Below are positions 6,577 through 6,983 of a stretch of DNA of 6,983 nucleotides, in pieces. Origin of the DNA: Pseudomonadota bacterium (GTDB taxonomy: Bacteria > Pseudomonadota > Alphaproteobacteria > Rhizobiales > Xanthobacteraceae); assembly GCA_023433965.1 (NCBI GenBank), contig JAEYTQ010000133.1, positions 1-6,983 on the forward strand, read 5' to 3'. The notes under the pieces are model-generated. The model ran no database searches. It was given only the letters and a program-made list of their open reading frames with translations, and had not been told where the DNA came from. A program made the translations under genes and the position numbers. Numbering within the stretch: position 1 is the stretch's first letter; each line of letters starts with the position of its first letter.

Positions 6577-6983
6577 CTAATAATCCACCTTCATCAGATA
6601 CAGCCCCTCTGGCGGGGCGACGATGCCGCAGGCGGCGCGGTTGCGGGCTGCGAGCGCAGCGGAGAGATCATCGGCGGTCCAGCGGCCCTCGCCGACCCAG
6701 ACCAGCGAGCCCACCATCGAGCGCACCTGGCTGTGCAGGAACGAGCGCGCCGAGGTGATGACGGTGATCTCGCGGCCCTCGCGGATCACGTCGAGCTGGT
6801 CGAGCGTCTTCTCCGGCGATTTGGCCTGGCACTCGGTGTCGCGGAAGGTGGTGAAATCGTGCTTGCCGAGCAGACGCTGCGCCGCCGCGTGCATCGCCTC
6901 GGCGTCGAGCTTGCGCGGCACGCGCCAGGCGTGGCCGATATCAAGCGCGAGGTTGGCGCGGGTGTTGACGATGCGATATCGGT
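6577..6983 (-). CDS. truA: tRNA pseudouridine(38-40) synthase TruA, C-terminal half (5' end outside window)
   Basis: TruA isomerises uridines 38, 39 and 40 in the anticodon stem-loop of many tRNAs. The minus-strand frame is open from the window edge (last full codon at 6981) to TAG at 6577-6579, giving 134 C-terminal residues of a protein usually near 245-270. Family landmarks are RYRIVN at the edge, [32 protein letters not shown], and the terminal [14 protein letters not shown]. The GTG at 6919-6921 is an internal valine, not a start. The catalytic aspartate is in the missing N-terminal half. The gene converges with dapE. In related genomes it usually lies next to fmt and def, which would be beyond the right edge (inference). 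Confidence 0.97.
   Translation of the reverse strand, partial: RYRIVNTRANLALDIGHAWRVPRKLDAEAMHAAAQRLLGKHDFTTFRDTECQAKSPEKTLDQLDVIREGREITVITSARSFLHSQVRSMVGSLVWVGEGRWTADDLSAALAARNRAACGIVAPPEGLYLMKVDY

Noticed and set aside
1..6983. Novel defence, mobile or biosynthetic system
   Set aside because: All longer frames that are not shadows belong to conserved chromosomal families; there is no transposase, integrase, tRNA border, direct-repeat array or shift in codon use.

Overview
The window is a GC-rich stretch of an alphaproteobacterial chromosome, most likely Bradyrhizobium or a close relative (Nitrobacteraceae such as Rhodopseudomonas). This placement is an inference. It rests on strong G/C preference at third codon positions, the order yidC-engB-argB, the dapD-dapE-truA block, and palindromic repeats of the kinds common between genes in this group. 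No marker gene in the window proves the genus.

Layout: positions 1-356 hold the C-terminal end of yidC (membrane protein insertase). Next are engB (428-1081, ribosome-assembly GTPase), a small DUF423 membrane protein that overlaps the engB stop (1081-1446), and argB (1554-2441, N-acetylglutamate kinase). They are followed by an exported two-domain DUF1036 protein (about 2600-3586), a HAD-type pyrimidine 5'-nucleotidase 14 bp behind it (3601-4290), dapD (4488-5333) and dapE (5344-6510). On the opposite strand is the 3' part of truA (6577-6983). The eight + strand genes run in one direction and converge on truA.

Functionally this is housekeeping: membrane protein insertion, 50S ribosome assembly, one arginine step, two steps of the succinylase branch of lysine/diaminopimelate synthesis, a nucleotide phosphatase and tRNA pseudouridylation. 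I see three tight pairs likely to be co-transcribed: engB/DUF423 (stop-start overlap), DUF1036/nucleotidase (14 bp) and dapD/dapE (10 bp).

I did not find a new multi-gene system, mobile element, RNA gene or CRISPR array. Two things deserve a second look. The first is the DUF1036 protein, with two copies of a four-cysteine domain on either side of a peptidoglycan-binding-like segment. The second is that every gene gap longer than about 60 bp carries an inverted repeat. One of these lies just before the DUF1036 signal peptide and leaves the start codon uncertain.
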